DNA from: a virus
IMG/VR virus record: IMGVR_UViG_3300022669_000008
Span: 1-33,558 of that record
Strand: one strand, 5' to 3'
DNA length: 33,558 nucleotides
Within the stretch, counting starts at the first letter, position 1; each line of letters begins with the position of its first letter. A model generated the notes under the pieces. It was not told where the DNA came from. It made no database searches and saw only the letters and a program-made list of their open reading frames with translations. This document shows positions 1-5,187 of this stretch, piece after piece. The position numbers and the translations under genes were made by a program.

Positions 1-148
1 CATGGTTTAAACATTTGAGTTTCCTTGGGTTAGTTTTTTAGTAGAAGCGAGCTCTTGGGATTTACATGGTTTAAACATTTGAATTTCCTGGTGTTGGATT
101 TTTGGGCAGGCTAGAGCTTGGAAGTTATTTGATTTTCCTGGTTTTAGG
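1..148. repeat. 64-base tandem repeat, left-end copies
   Basis: Positions 1-46 are the last 46 bases of a 64-base unit. 47-110 is a full unit, with its second half diverged. 111-148 is a degenerate continuation that again carries ATTTGATTTTCCTGG, compare 13-27 and 77-91. Landmarks of the unit are GAGCTC, GTTTAAAC and ATTTGARTTTCCT. The array continues from the right end of the window (33461-33558), so the contig was opened inside it. The leftward frame of this DNA is partly coding (see the 53-residue ORF at 7-168), but a 64-base period does not preserve a reading frame. Confidence 0.85.
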
Positions 149-168
149 TGGGTGAGATGAAGTTTCAT
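7..168 (-). CDS. Small repeat-containing ORF, 53 residues, unknown
   Basis: The start is chosen because AGGAGG at 175-180 stands six bases before the ATG at 166-168, the best ribosome site in the left end. The product is basic, with two imperfect copies of a KPxKS-led segment (KPGKSNNFQALA near residue 9 and KPCKSQELAST near residue 33), the direct translation of the DNA repeat. The stop arises where the 64-base unit shifts frame. A terminator-like hairpin (196-220) lies just upstream, so expression would need read-through from the repressor gene or an unseen promoter. I do not recognise a family. It could be a chance ORF across a repeat that serves a DNA role. Confidence 0.4.
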   Translation of the reverse strand: MKLHLTHLKPGKSNNFQALACPKIQHQEIQMFKPCKSQELASTKKLTQGNSNV

Positions 169-195
169 TGAGTACCTCCTGTTGTTTGTAAGAAT

Positions 196-220
196 AAAAA
201 GGGCTTTATGCCTTTTTTTT
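196..220. terminator. Bidirectional Rho-independent terminator
   Basis: AAAAAGGGC, loop TTTAT, GCCTTTTT forms a stem with one bulged G. It is flanked by A and T runs, so it reads as a terminator on both strands. Leftward it would end the regulator transcript (448-663). Rightward it would stop any RNA coming through the end repeats. Confidence 0.6.
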
Positions 221-243
221 CGACTCTTCGGAGTTGTTTTTTT
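221..243 (+). terminator. Rightward terminator with TTCG tetraloop
   Basis: CGACTC-TTCG-GAGTTG (one G:U pair) is followed by seven T residues. UUCG loops are especially stable. On the leftward strand the stem is followed by A residues, so it works only for rightward RNA. No rightward gene precedes it in the window, which implies rightward transcription through the end repeats. Confidence 0.65.
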
Positions 244-447
244 GGACTCACTTTTTTCATCGGGAGTGTGTTCTCTTTTGTACAATTTATAACTGTTAGC
301 GCAGTTGTATCATCAAAGCTCGGATAGCTTCTGAGCCTTGCGTGTAGCCTGGCTGGAATGAGGATTGGTTCCCTTTTTCCAGCCTTCTTTTTTAGGGTCG
401 CGCAACTTCTCCTTATAGTGAAAATATCTTTTAACGGAAACGCTTTT

Positions 448-663
448 TTAATCATGGATGATTAGCTTCTTGTCCTCTTCTCTTACTAACGTCTCTATAT
501 CCACTTGACCTTCTGTTGCTTTTAAAATATTAATTGCAGTAACAAGATTAGCTGTGACCTTTTTACTTACTACGGCTCCTAAAGAGTGAGCTTGGATGCC
601 TATTTTTTTAGCAAAGTCTTTCTTAAGAATTTTGTTTCTCCACAAATATTCATCTAGGTCCAT
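448..663 (-). CDS. Small helix-turn-helix regulator (Cro/CI-like)
   Basis: A 71-residue protein with the helix-turn-helix pattern of the Xre/Cro fold: residues about 4-20 form helix 1, KKDFAKKIGIQAHSLGAVV spans the turn and recognition helix, and a short LVREEDKK tail follows. Its size fits a DNA-binding domain with no dimerisation or cleavage domain. GGAGA lies just before the ATG. It is divergent from the rightward recombination operon, whose promoter (758-786) carries a palindrome between -35 and -10. That layout suggests it represses that promoter, possibly also the similar site near 33437. Family membership rests on motif reading; the target sites are inferred. Confidence 0.8.
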   Translation of the reverse strand: MDLDEYLWRNKILKKDFAKKIGIQAHSLGAVVSKKVTANLVTAINILKATEGQVDIETLVREEDKKLIIHD

Positions 664-906
664 GGGTCTCCTCTGGTTTGTTTGGTGTGTAGACTAGCTT
701 TTTAGGGTATCTCAAATAATTTAAAAAGGCCAGTATGAATTTTGTGATGGATATATGTTGTGGTAAATTACACTATGGTGTATATTCTGAATGTATAAGA
801 CAAGGAACACTGGCGGAAGCCAAGTTGAGTCAGCTGATTAACCACCAGCATTTAGACTTTCGGAAGACCTTGCTTAAAGTAAACGCTACACGCTAGGAGA
901 ACCAAT
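664..906. other. Divergent control region and rightward leader
   Basis: This 243-base gap separates the leftward regulator from the rightward operon. It holds the promoter/operator at 758-786, about 110 bases of leader RNA, a copy of the GCTACACGC motif (885-893), and the AGGAGA ribosome site for the gene at 907. A possible 23-codon leader peptide begins with TTG at 825 and stops at 896; I do not annotate it as a gene. Confidence 0.6.
758..786 (+). promoter_or_regulatory. Rightward promoter with embedded operator
   Basis: TTGTGG (758-763) and TATATT (781-786) are separated by exactly 17 bases and resemble sigma-70 -35 and -10 boxes (3/6 and 5/6 matches). The inverted repeat TACAC-TATG-GTGTA (769-782) fills the second half of the spacer and touches the -10, a classic repressor position. 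It would drive the recombination operon. The likely binder is the divergent 71-residue regulator, or the Xre protein at 31699. Confidence 0.65.
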
Positions 907-1245
907 ATGGAATATTACGCACCAGACTGGTGGTATGAACCAGATGTCGAACCTGAAACACCAGCCGACCACGGTTGGGTTCATGAAGATGATTTACCTG
1001 ACTTAGAGCATTGCACTGCCATGCTTCAAAGCGTCATTAACTCTGTATATGAGACCGGTGACGTTGAGCTTTTAGAGGACTGCCTTGATGAGCTCGCATC
1101 TCAGTTAAATTGCAAAATGCCAGGTAACAATATTAAGCCTCTCTTGGGAAAGAAAGGAAGTGTACGAACAGACCGTATGCTTGACTCATGGGTACAACTT
1201 AACCACGAGTACAATGAAAGTCTGAGAAAACAAGCTACATGCTAA
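907..1245 (+). CDS. Acidic protein of unknown function
   Basis: A 112-residue protein, first gene of the rightward operon. The N-terminal half is very acidic and rich in Trp, Tyr and Pro (MEYYAPDWWYEPDVEPE), followed by a helical acidic segment (LLEDCLDELASQLN) and a basic C-terminus. No known domain is recognised. AGGAGA lies eight bases before the ATG. The translation start region (AGGAGAACCAATATG) is almost identical to that of the next gene, suggesting a duplicated initiation cassette and matched expression. Small acidic proteins next to RecT/exonuclease genes are sometimes nuclease inhibitors or DNA mimics, but nothing here proves that. Confidence 0.8.
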   Translation: MEYYAPDWWYEPDVEPETPADHGWVHEDDLPDLEHCTAMLQSVINSVYETGDVELLEDCLDELASQLNCKMPGNNIKPLLGKKGSVRTDRMLDSWVQLNHEYNESLRKQATC

Positions 1246-1256
1246 GGAGAACCAAT

Positions 1257-2096
1257 ATGACTGTAACACATGAAATTGTTGCTAAAGATAAAAAAGCAGA
1301 CGTCTTAATGCAAGACATGCAAGACACTCAGAAGATGTGTCAAATGCTATTGCAATCCCCGCACTACAAAAAAATGGGTGCTGAGGGAATATTCGCAATA
1401 GTCGAAAAAGCTCGCTCAATTGGAGTGAGCCCTACTGCTGCCTTGAATGGTGGAATGTACTACGTGCAAGGTAAGGTTGAAATGAGCGCCTCTACCATGA
1501 ATGAGCTTATTCGTGGAGGCACAAAGTACAAGCATAGCATTTCTAAAGACCGTAAAAGCGATGATACCATCTGCATTCTACACGGAAAGCGTGCTGATAA
1601 TGGTGATACCTGGACTGAGTCTTTCTCTATTGAAGATGCCAAGAAAGCTGGTATCTATCGAAATCAATGGTTGAAATACCCAAGAGATATGCTATTCGCT
1701 AGAGCGTTGAGTCGCCTAGCACGTCAGCTTTTCCCTGATGTAATTCATGGATGCTATGTGTTCGGAGAAATCTCCGACGCTCCTTCTTTTGAAGAACCTC
1801 CAGCTACTATCGAGCCGGAAGAGGAGAGAGAAGTGGCAAAGCTTGCTGAAATTCCAACTTCTATTACAAACGAGGAGGCTGATGAGCTGGATAAGCTCAT
1901 AGGTGATGATTCCAAATACCGCTCCTGCGTAATGAATTTCATTAAGAAGAACGCAAATGCTGAGAAATTAAGTGATATGCCTAGGATTATCTATGACAAG
2001 ATACTTCCCGTGGCTACCAAGCTATATGAGAAAAGAACAGCTCAATCTTTAGAGTTCGTGTACGGAGAAGAAGAGCAAATGGTTATGGAGGCGTAA
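1257..2096 (+). CDS. RecT-family single-strand annealing protein
   Basis: Predicted recombinase that anneals complementary single strands during phage recombination, working with the exonuclease two genes downstream. It has 279 residues from the ATG at 1257, chosen because AGGAGA (1245-1250) is correctly spaced; an in-frame ATG at 1239 is too close to any site. The core reads like RecT/Bet proteins: an N-terminal helix with MCQMLLQSPHYKK, a GVSPTAALNGGMYYVQGK segment, and the marked block WLKYPRDMLFARALSRLARQ followed by PDVIHGCYVFGE. The C-terminal 100 residues are acidic and less conserved. The downstream gene begins on the stop codon (TAATG). Family assignment is by motif recall. Confidence 0.8.
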   Translation: MTVTHEIVAKDKKADVLMQDMQDTQKMCQMLLQSPHYKKMGAEGIFAIVEKARSIGVSPTAALNGGMYYVQGKVEMSASTMNELIRGGTKYKHSISKDRKSDDTICILHGKRADNGDTWTESFSIEDAKKAGIYRNQWLKYPRDMLFARALSRLARQLFPDVIHGCYVFGEISDAPSFEEPPATIEPEEEREVAKLAEIPTSITNEEADELDKLIGDDSKYRSCVMNFIKKNANAEKLSDMPRIIYDKILPVATKLYEKRTAQSLEFVYGEEEQMVMEA

Positions 2097-2257
2097 TGGA
2101 AAAGACTGTTTTTACGCCTAAATATACCATGATGATGGTTCAAGAAATGGAGCGCCTTACCGGGCGCCCTATTACAATGAACCAACGCATCGAGCTACAA
2201 CAACTGTTGCTGATGTGGTACTTCCAAGTCACAACCAAAGAGGAGAGAAACGCATGA
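2096..2257 (+). CDS. 53-residue protein between RecT and exonuclease
   Basis: The ATG overlaps the RecT stop (TAATG) and the TGA overlaps the exonuclease ATG (ATGA), so the ORF fills the gap exactly and is probably translated by coupling. The sequence is methionine-rich (KYTMMMVQEMERLTGRP, then RIELQQLLLMWYFQV), looks like two amphipathic helices, and has no known domain. It could be a small partner of the annealing/exonuclease pair. Its reality is supported by the flush junctions rather than by a recognised family. Confidence 0.6.
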   Translation: MEKTVFTPKYTMMMVQEMERLTGRPITMNQRIELQQLLLMWYFQVTTKEERNA

Positions 2258-3090
2258 ACTACGAAGAGTTTGTTAAATCACGTAAGAATTTTCTAGGGGC
2301 TTCTGATGCTCCTGTTGTAATGGGTGTGTCTCCTTGGAGGACACCCTACCAATTATGGGAGGATAAGTTGGGTTTAGCCCCTGATGCTCCCGACAACTAT
2401 GCTATGCAGCGCGGGCGTGAACTAGAGCCTGTAGCACGTGAAGCCTATATTCTAGAGACAGGAAATATAGTAGAACCAAAGATGGTGAACCATCCTAAGA
2501 TTAATTACATGATGGCCAACTTCGATGGTATTACAGAGGACCTACAATGCGCTGTAGAGATAAAATGTCCTGGGGAAAAGGACCACCTACTAGCAAAAGA
2601 AGGTATTGTCCCTGAAAAATATTATCCACAGCTACAACATCAGCTTGCAGTAATTGGCGTTAATCAGTTACACTATTTTTCATACAGAGACGGAGATACG
2701 GCTTTAATCGAAGTAGGGCGCGACGAAAGCTATATAAAACGTCTTGTAGCTGAAGAACGTAAGTTCTGGAAATATGTTGAGAATCTTACTCCGCCACCAT
2801 TGACGGACCGAGACTATCAGCAAAGAGATGACAACGCTTGGGCAAACACAGCTACCGAATGGGCAAAGGTATCTGCTGAGCTTGAGGCTGTCAAAGAGAG
2901 AGAAAAAGTTCTGCGAGAGACTCTCATACAACTAGCAGACAACAAGAATTCTATAGGGCAAGGAGTTCGTGTTCAGCGAGTTGTTAGAAAGGGTGTCGTA
3001 GATTACAAATCTATTCCTGAATTAGAGGGTATAGATGTAGAGAAGTACAGAAAAGAACCTATTGAAAGTTGGAGGCTTGCAGCATGTTAA
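2254..3090 (+). CDS. YqaJ-family recombination exonuclease
   Basis: 278 residues from the ATG at 2254, preceded by AGGAGA. YqaJ proteins are PD-(D/E)XK nucleases related to lambda exonuclease. They resect duplex DNA ends to give single strands for the RecT-type partner. Visible hallmarks are FLGASDAPVVMGVSPWRTP (residues 13-31), the RGRELEPVAREAY helix (53-65), D91 in ANFDG, the VEIKCPG motif (E102, K104), and the QLQHQLAV helix (126-133). The C-terminal third has a predicted coiled coil (about 215-245). The gene overlaps the 53-residue ORF upstream by four bases and a small membrane ORF downstream. Confidence in family is high. Confidence 0.9.
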   Translation: MNYEEFVKSRKNFLGASDAPVVMGVSPWRTPYQLWEDKLGLAPDAPDNYAMQRGRELEPVAREAYILETGNIVEPKMVNHPKINYMMANFDGITEDLQCAVEIKCPGEKDHLLAKEGIVPEKYYPQLQHQLAVIGVNQLHYFSYRDGDTALIEVGRDESYIKRLVAEERKFWKYVENLTPPPLTDRDYQQRDDNAWANTATEWAKVSAELEAVKEREKVLRETLIQLADNKNSIGQGVRVQRVVRKGVVDYKSIPELEGIDVEKYRKEPIESWRLAAC

Positions 3091-3188
3091 TGGCTTTCTT
3101 GGCAGGGGTTGTCATTTACCTAGTTTTTCATGTAAGCATCGCCTGTTCTGTAAAGAAGAAACGATGTGAATTGGAAGAGTGGTTTTAA
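3084..3188 (+). CDS. Tiny predicted membrane protein, 34 residues
   Basis: The ATG at 3084 overlaps the end of the exonuclease gene, and GGAGG (3071-3075) is eight bases upstream. The product is one hydrophobic helix (MAFLAGVVIYLVFHVSIAC) followed by a basic patch (KKKR) and an acidic end (ELEEWF), as in single-pass small phage membrane proteins. It sits between recombination genes and a zinc-ribbon protein. Function unknown; a holin-like or regulatory role is speculation. Confidence 0.5.
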   Translation: MLMAFLAGVVIYLVFHVSIACSVKKKRCELEEWF

Positions 3189-3190
3189 GC

Positions 3191-3370
3191 ATGAATGCAT
3201 ATCCGCATTTAGTTTGTTCTGATTGTGCTAACGAGGCTGGAGGGCAGATGCCTGAAGGCCATTTGGCAACATGGCATGTAGAGCTATGCCCTGTTTGTGG
3301 CGAAGTAAAGCCAGTGACTGAACCTAGAGATTTTGGTCGCCCTAAGTTGGAGGTAAAATATGAGTGCTGA
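3191..3370 (+). CDS. Small zinc-ribbon protein
   Basis: 59 residues with two Cys pairs, CSDC (residues 9-12) and CPVC (33-36), spaced to hold one zinc ion, followed by GEVKPVTEPRDFGRPKLE. Similar small proteins occur in early regions of many phages, usually without assigned function. I chose the ATG at 3191; a GTG at 3179 is in frame but sits right on the GGAAGA. It ends inside the start of the next gene (11-base overlap). Confidence 0.7.
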   Translation: MNAYPHLVCSDCANEAGGQMPEGHLATWHVELCPVCGEVKPVTEPRDFGRPKLEVKYEC

Positions 3371-3611
3371 GTATGCGCAAATGACTATTTGGGATGGTCC
3401 TCTAAAAGAGGAAAAGACCCTGTGGCTAGAAATGATTGACCTTAAGGAAAGGCAAAACAACCTACGTAGAGGTCTATTCGGGAGATATGACTTTATGAAG
3501 AAGGAACTTGCATCTTTAAGGGCAGAATTAGATGAATTGCGACGTATAAAGGTTCAAAGAGCTGATGAAAAGGTACAACATTATGACGATTTGCGAGCAG
3601 CCACTGGCTAG
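3360..3611 (+). CDS. Predicted coiled-coil protein
   Basis: 83 residues. After a short N-terminus (MTIWDGP) most of the chain is charged and helical, with a heptad-like stretch (KKELASLRAELDELRRIK, near residues 45-62) indicating a coiled coil. GGAGG (3350-3354) is well placed for the ATG. The gene overlaps both neighbours, as expected in a tightly packed operon. No function can be assigned. Confidence 0.72.
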   Translation: MSAEYAQMTIWDGPLKEEKTLWLEMIDLKERQNNLRRGLFGRYDFMKKELASLRAELDELRRIKVQRADEKVQHYDDLRAATG

Positions 3612-3852
3612 TTTTGCTATTGACTCTCAATGTGAAAATGCAATGAATAGGGCAATTCAATTGTATCGGGAATATTGTGAGCACATCCAAGATTGGTTTC
3701 CAATCGTAGAGATGAAAGAGAATGGAATCTGTTGTCTTGTTTTTAAAGGAGACTACGTTGACCAAGAAGTCATTGAAGAGTACTTAAGAACAAGGCCATT
3801 TACGGAGGAAAAGGATGGATTGGATTCAAGTAATCACTATAATCGCGTCTAA
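3583..3852 (+). CDS. Hypothetical protein, 89 residues
   Basis: Translation probably starts at the ATG at 3583 (AAAGG nine bases upstream). The in-frame ATG at 3565 would add six residues and lengthen the overlap with the previous gene from 29 to 47 bases. The protein has a helical N-terminus with three Cys, a compact middle (DWFPIVEMKENGICCLVF), and ends YLRTRPFTEE...; its last 38 bases overlap the next gene. No domain recognised. Confidence 0.65.
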   Translation: MTICEQPLASFAIDSQCENAMNRAIQLYREYCEHIQDWFPIVEMKENGICCLVFKGDYVDQEVIEEYLRTRPFTEEKDGLDSSNHYNRV

Positions 3853-4030
3853 CTTTGCTTTGTTCTTATGGGTCCGTTCCGAATCTAGAGCTGACAATAG
3901 AGAGTTAAGAGGCGAAATGAATAGCTTCAAGACTGAAATTAGAGGGTGGAAAGATGAAATAAATAAAGAAATGAAGGACTTCCACGGAAGACTTTGCTCC
4001 TTACAGGAAAGAAAGAGAACAGACCCATAG
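3815..4030 (+). CDS. Membrane-anchored coiled-coil protein
   Basis: 71 residues. GGAGGAAAAGG directly precedes the ATG, a strong ribosome site. Residues 3-21 (WIQVITIIASNFALFLWVR) form one transmembrane segment; the rest is a charged helix ending DFHGRLCSLQER. The layout (N-terminal membrane anchor plus helical soluble arm) resembles inner-membrane spanins and other small phage envelope proteins. It is the last confident gene of the rightward operon and lies next to a lipoprotein gene (4528-4743), so a spanin pair is possible though the two genes are on opposite strands. Confidence 0.7.
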   Translation: MDWIQVITIIASNFALFLWVRSESRADNRELRGEMNSFKTEIRGWKDEINKEMKDFHGRLCSLQERKRTDP

Positions 4031-4077
4031 TAATTTTTCTATCAATTTGGTAGATATTGGTAATAAACGGTAATAAT

Positions 4078-4173
4078 ATGGACTCTTTTTCAAACCTGTT
4101 CACAGGAATTCAGATTATTTTTGATGTCATCATTCTTTGTATGGTGCTCACATCCCTCAGAAAGCGCCTTTAA
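4078..4173 (+). CDS. Possible 31-residue membrane peptide
   Basis: A rightward ORF 48 bases after the operon's last gene. It encodes a hydrophobic helix (IQIIFDVIILCMVL) with a basic end (SLRKRL), as in very small holin-like peptides. The ribosome site is poor (ACGGTAATAAT before ATG). It lies antisense to the end of the cysteine-rich gene (4090-4317), which has the better start signal. Reported because of the clean membrane-helix pattern; it may be chance. Confidence 0.25.
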   Translation: MDSFSNLFTGIQIIFDVIILCMVLTSLRKRL

Positions 4174-4317
4174 AGCCGCTCTGTTGGTCTTTTGTTCAGT
4201 GTCTGAGGTATCATCGCCTGTACACTTAAAACAGCAGCACAGCACCCTTAAAAAGCGTGGACACCAATTACTACAATTACTATTGCATGTAATATTGACT
4301 CCTACATTGTTTGCCAT
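4090..4317 (-). CDS. Small cysteine-rich protein
   Basis: 75 residues from the ATG at 4315-4317, chosen because AAGGAGAT stands six bases before it; a longer frame upstream lacks a start signal. Ten cysteines are mostly crowded in residues 11-32 (TCNSNCSNWCP, then VLCCCFKCTG). The second half is polar and charged, with two later Cys. There is no signal peptide, so the cysteines more likely bind metal or are modified in the cytoplasm than form exported disulfides. A leftward terminator (4460-4485) isolates it from the lipoprotein gene, suggesting its own promoter (-10 TATACT, 4441-4446). Function unknown. Confidence 0.65.
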   Translation of the reverse strand: MANNVGVNITCNSNCSNWCPRFLRVLCCCFKCTGDDTSDTEQKTNRAALKALSEGCEHHTKNDDIKNNLNSCEQV

Positions 4318-4440
4318 CAGAATCTCCTTACAAAAGTTACACTGTAAATTTCTTCTTTTTCGTGTTTTTAAACTTTTTGTTTGCTCACATACACACATGT
4401 ATGCTCGTTTACTTGAATATGACCGAAAATAAGAAAATAA

Positions 4441-4446
4441 AGTATA
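4441..4446 (-). promoter_or_regulatory. Possible -10 box for the cysteine-rich gene
   Basis: Leftward TATACT matches the -10 consensus at five of six positions and lies just beyond the leftward terminator, about 125 bases upstream of the gene. No good -35 is visible, so this is a weak call. Confidence 0.3.
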
Positions 4447-4459
4447 ATTTTTATCATTT

Positions 4460-4485
4460 AAAAAACGGCTCCCGTTAAGGAGCCG
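4460..4485 (-). terminator. Leftward Rho-independent terminator
   Basis: On the leftward strand CGGCTCC-TTAACG-GGAGCCG forms a perfect 7-base-pair stem followed by six T residues. It closes the short transcript of the lipoprotein gene (4528-4743). On the other strand no T run follows. Confidence 0.85.
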
Positions 4486-4527
4486 CAAACCTAAAAAACA
4501 TAAGGAATGTCTTACATGAAAACTGGA

Positions 4528-4743
4528 TTATTCTTTGCTCGCAGGTGACAGGTCTAAATCCAACCCTGTCTTATTTTCAATCACTTGTTCGATAGATTCT
4601 TCTATTATATTATCGTCCTCTAATCCAACTTTGTGATTTAGATAAGTGCAACCACCTGTTATTGCTGATATTACCAAGAAACAGACAACTAACTTCATAA
4701 TAACCTTTTTGTGTTTTGCTACAAACATTTTGAGTTTATTCAT
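4528..4743 (-). CDS. Small lipoprotein, possible outer-membrane spanin
   Basis: 71 residues from the ATG at 4743 (AGGTGG upstream); an internal ATG (56 residues, AAAGG upstream) also has a usable site. A hydrophobic segment (VIMKLVVCFLVISAITGG) leads to Cys32 in a lipobox-like ITGGC, followed by a short acidic domain (VGLEDDNIIEESIEQVIE) ending in LDLSPASKE. Small lipoproteins of this shape occur in phage lysis regions, where Rz1-like spanins reach the outer membrane. The lipobox is not ideal (Thr at -3). It has its own terminator and faces the exported protein gene at 4861. Confidence 0.7.
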   Translation of the reverse strand: MNKLKMFVAKHKKVIMKLVVCFLVISAITGGCTYLNHKVGLEDDNIIEESIEQVIENKTGLDLDLSPASKE

Positions 4744-4860
4744 TTCAACCCACCTTGCCCATTTTTCTCTTTATCTTCTACATAAATGAATTGGTCAACT
4801 TTTTTTTCTGGGATAAATCCTTTTTTGTTGTAAGATAGAGAATATTTCGCAGGAGTGTTT

Positions 4861-5187
4861 ATGAAAAGGTACCTTATTTTTTGTTTATTCATTATGACTT
4901 CCTCTGTATTTGCAGAGTGGCACTCCTGGGAAACCCCTCCTGAGCCAGGTCAAAAATACATGTATGTTATTCTCTTTCCATGTGAAAATATCGAGGACCG
5001 TCAATACCTGGTAATTACCGCATACAATCCAGACTTTCCTGAATTCCAATGGGAACATAACGGATGGTGGGACATAAACAACAAATCGCTTAATAGATGG
5101 CTAAATGAAGGCAGTCGATTGCTTTATAGCCCTAATGGCTTGATGAGAGATAACAAGTGGAAGTATATTCTCCAAAACGCATTTTAA
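4861..5187 (+). CDS. Exported protein with signal peptide
   Basis: 108 residues. AGGAG (4851-4855) is five bases before the ATG at 4861, better than a GTG at 4855. Residues 1-18 (MKRYLIFCLFIMTSSVFA) are a textbook signal peptide with cleavage after Ala18, giving a mature protein starting EWHSWETPP. The mature part is rich in Trp, Tyr and Asn (EHNGWWDINNKSLNRWL), with no recognised catalytic motif. It is isolated on the plus strand between leftward genes, and its stop overlaps the end of the convergent tail gene. Its position and export suggest an envelope or lysis-related function, but a surface-modification (superinfection) protein fits equally. Confidence 0.72.
   Translation: MKRYLIFCLFIMTSSVFAEWHSWETPPEPGQKYMYVILFPCENIEDRQYLVITAYNPDFPEFQWEHNGWWDINNKSLNRWLNEGSRLLYSPNGLMRDNKWKYILQNAF

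Larger units (their letters stand above)
169..447. other. Intergenic stretch with two terminators
   Basis: Between the regulator gene and the repeat ORF I see no convincing gene. A leftward 96-residue frame (165-455) begins on the regulator stop codon but has no Shine-Dalgarno, is lysine/arginine rich without domain features, and contains the hairpin at 196-220. A short leftward frame after AAGGAG (near 400) starts with TTG only three bases away. Identifiable contents are the hairpins at 196-243 and one copy of the GCTACACGC motif (340-348, leftward). Confidence 0.6.

Noticed and set aside
1-148. CRISPR array at the window ends
   Set aside because: The units are contiguous tandem repeats with gradual divergence, not short identical repeats separated by unique spacers, and no cas genes are present.
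165-455. Leftward 96-residue ORF after the regulator gene
   Set aside because: No Shine-Dalgarno, Lys/Arg-rich sequence without domain pattern, and a strong terminator hairpin inside it. Its stop overlaps the ATG of the 7-168 ORF, which is the only argument in its favour.
825-896. 23-codon TTG-started leader peptide before the acidic gene
   Set aside because: GGAAG is at a usable distance and the stop lies just before the next ribosome site, but a TTG start and lack of any pattern make it too weak to annotate.
2704-3000. Second exonuclease-region gene on the leftward strand
   Set aside because: Lies wholly inside the YqaJ coding frame, without a start signal.
4121-4432. Rightward 103-residue ORF opposite the cysteine-rich gene
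   Set aside because: No ribosome site. The opposite strand has a clear one and a cysteine-rich frame with convincing spacing, so this is a shadow.
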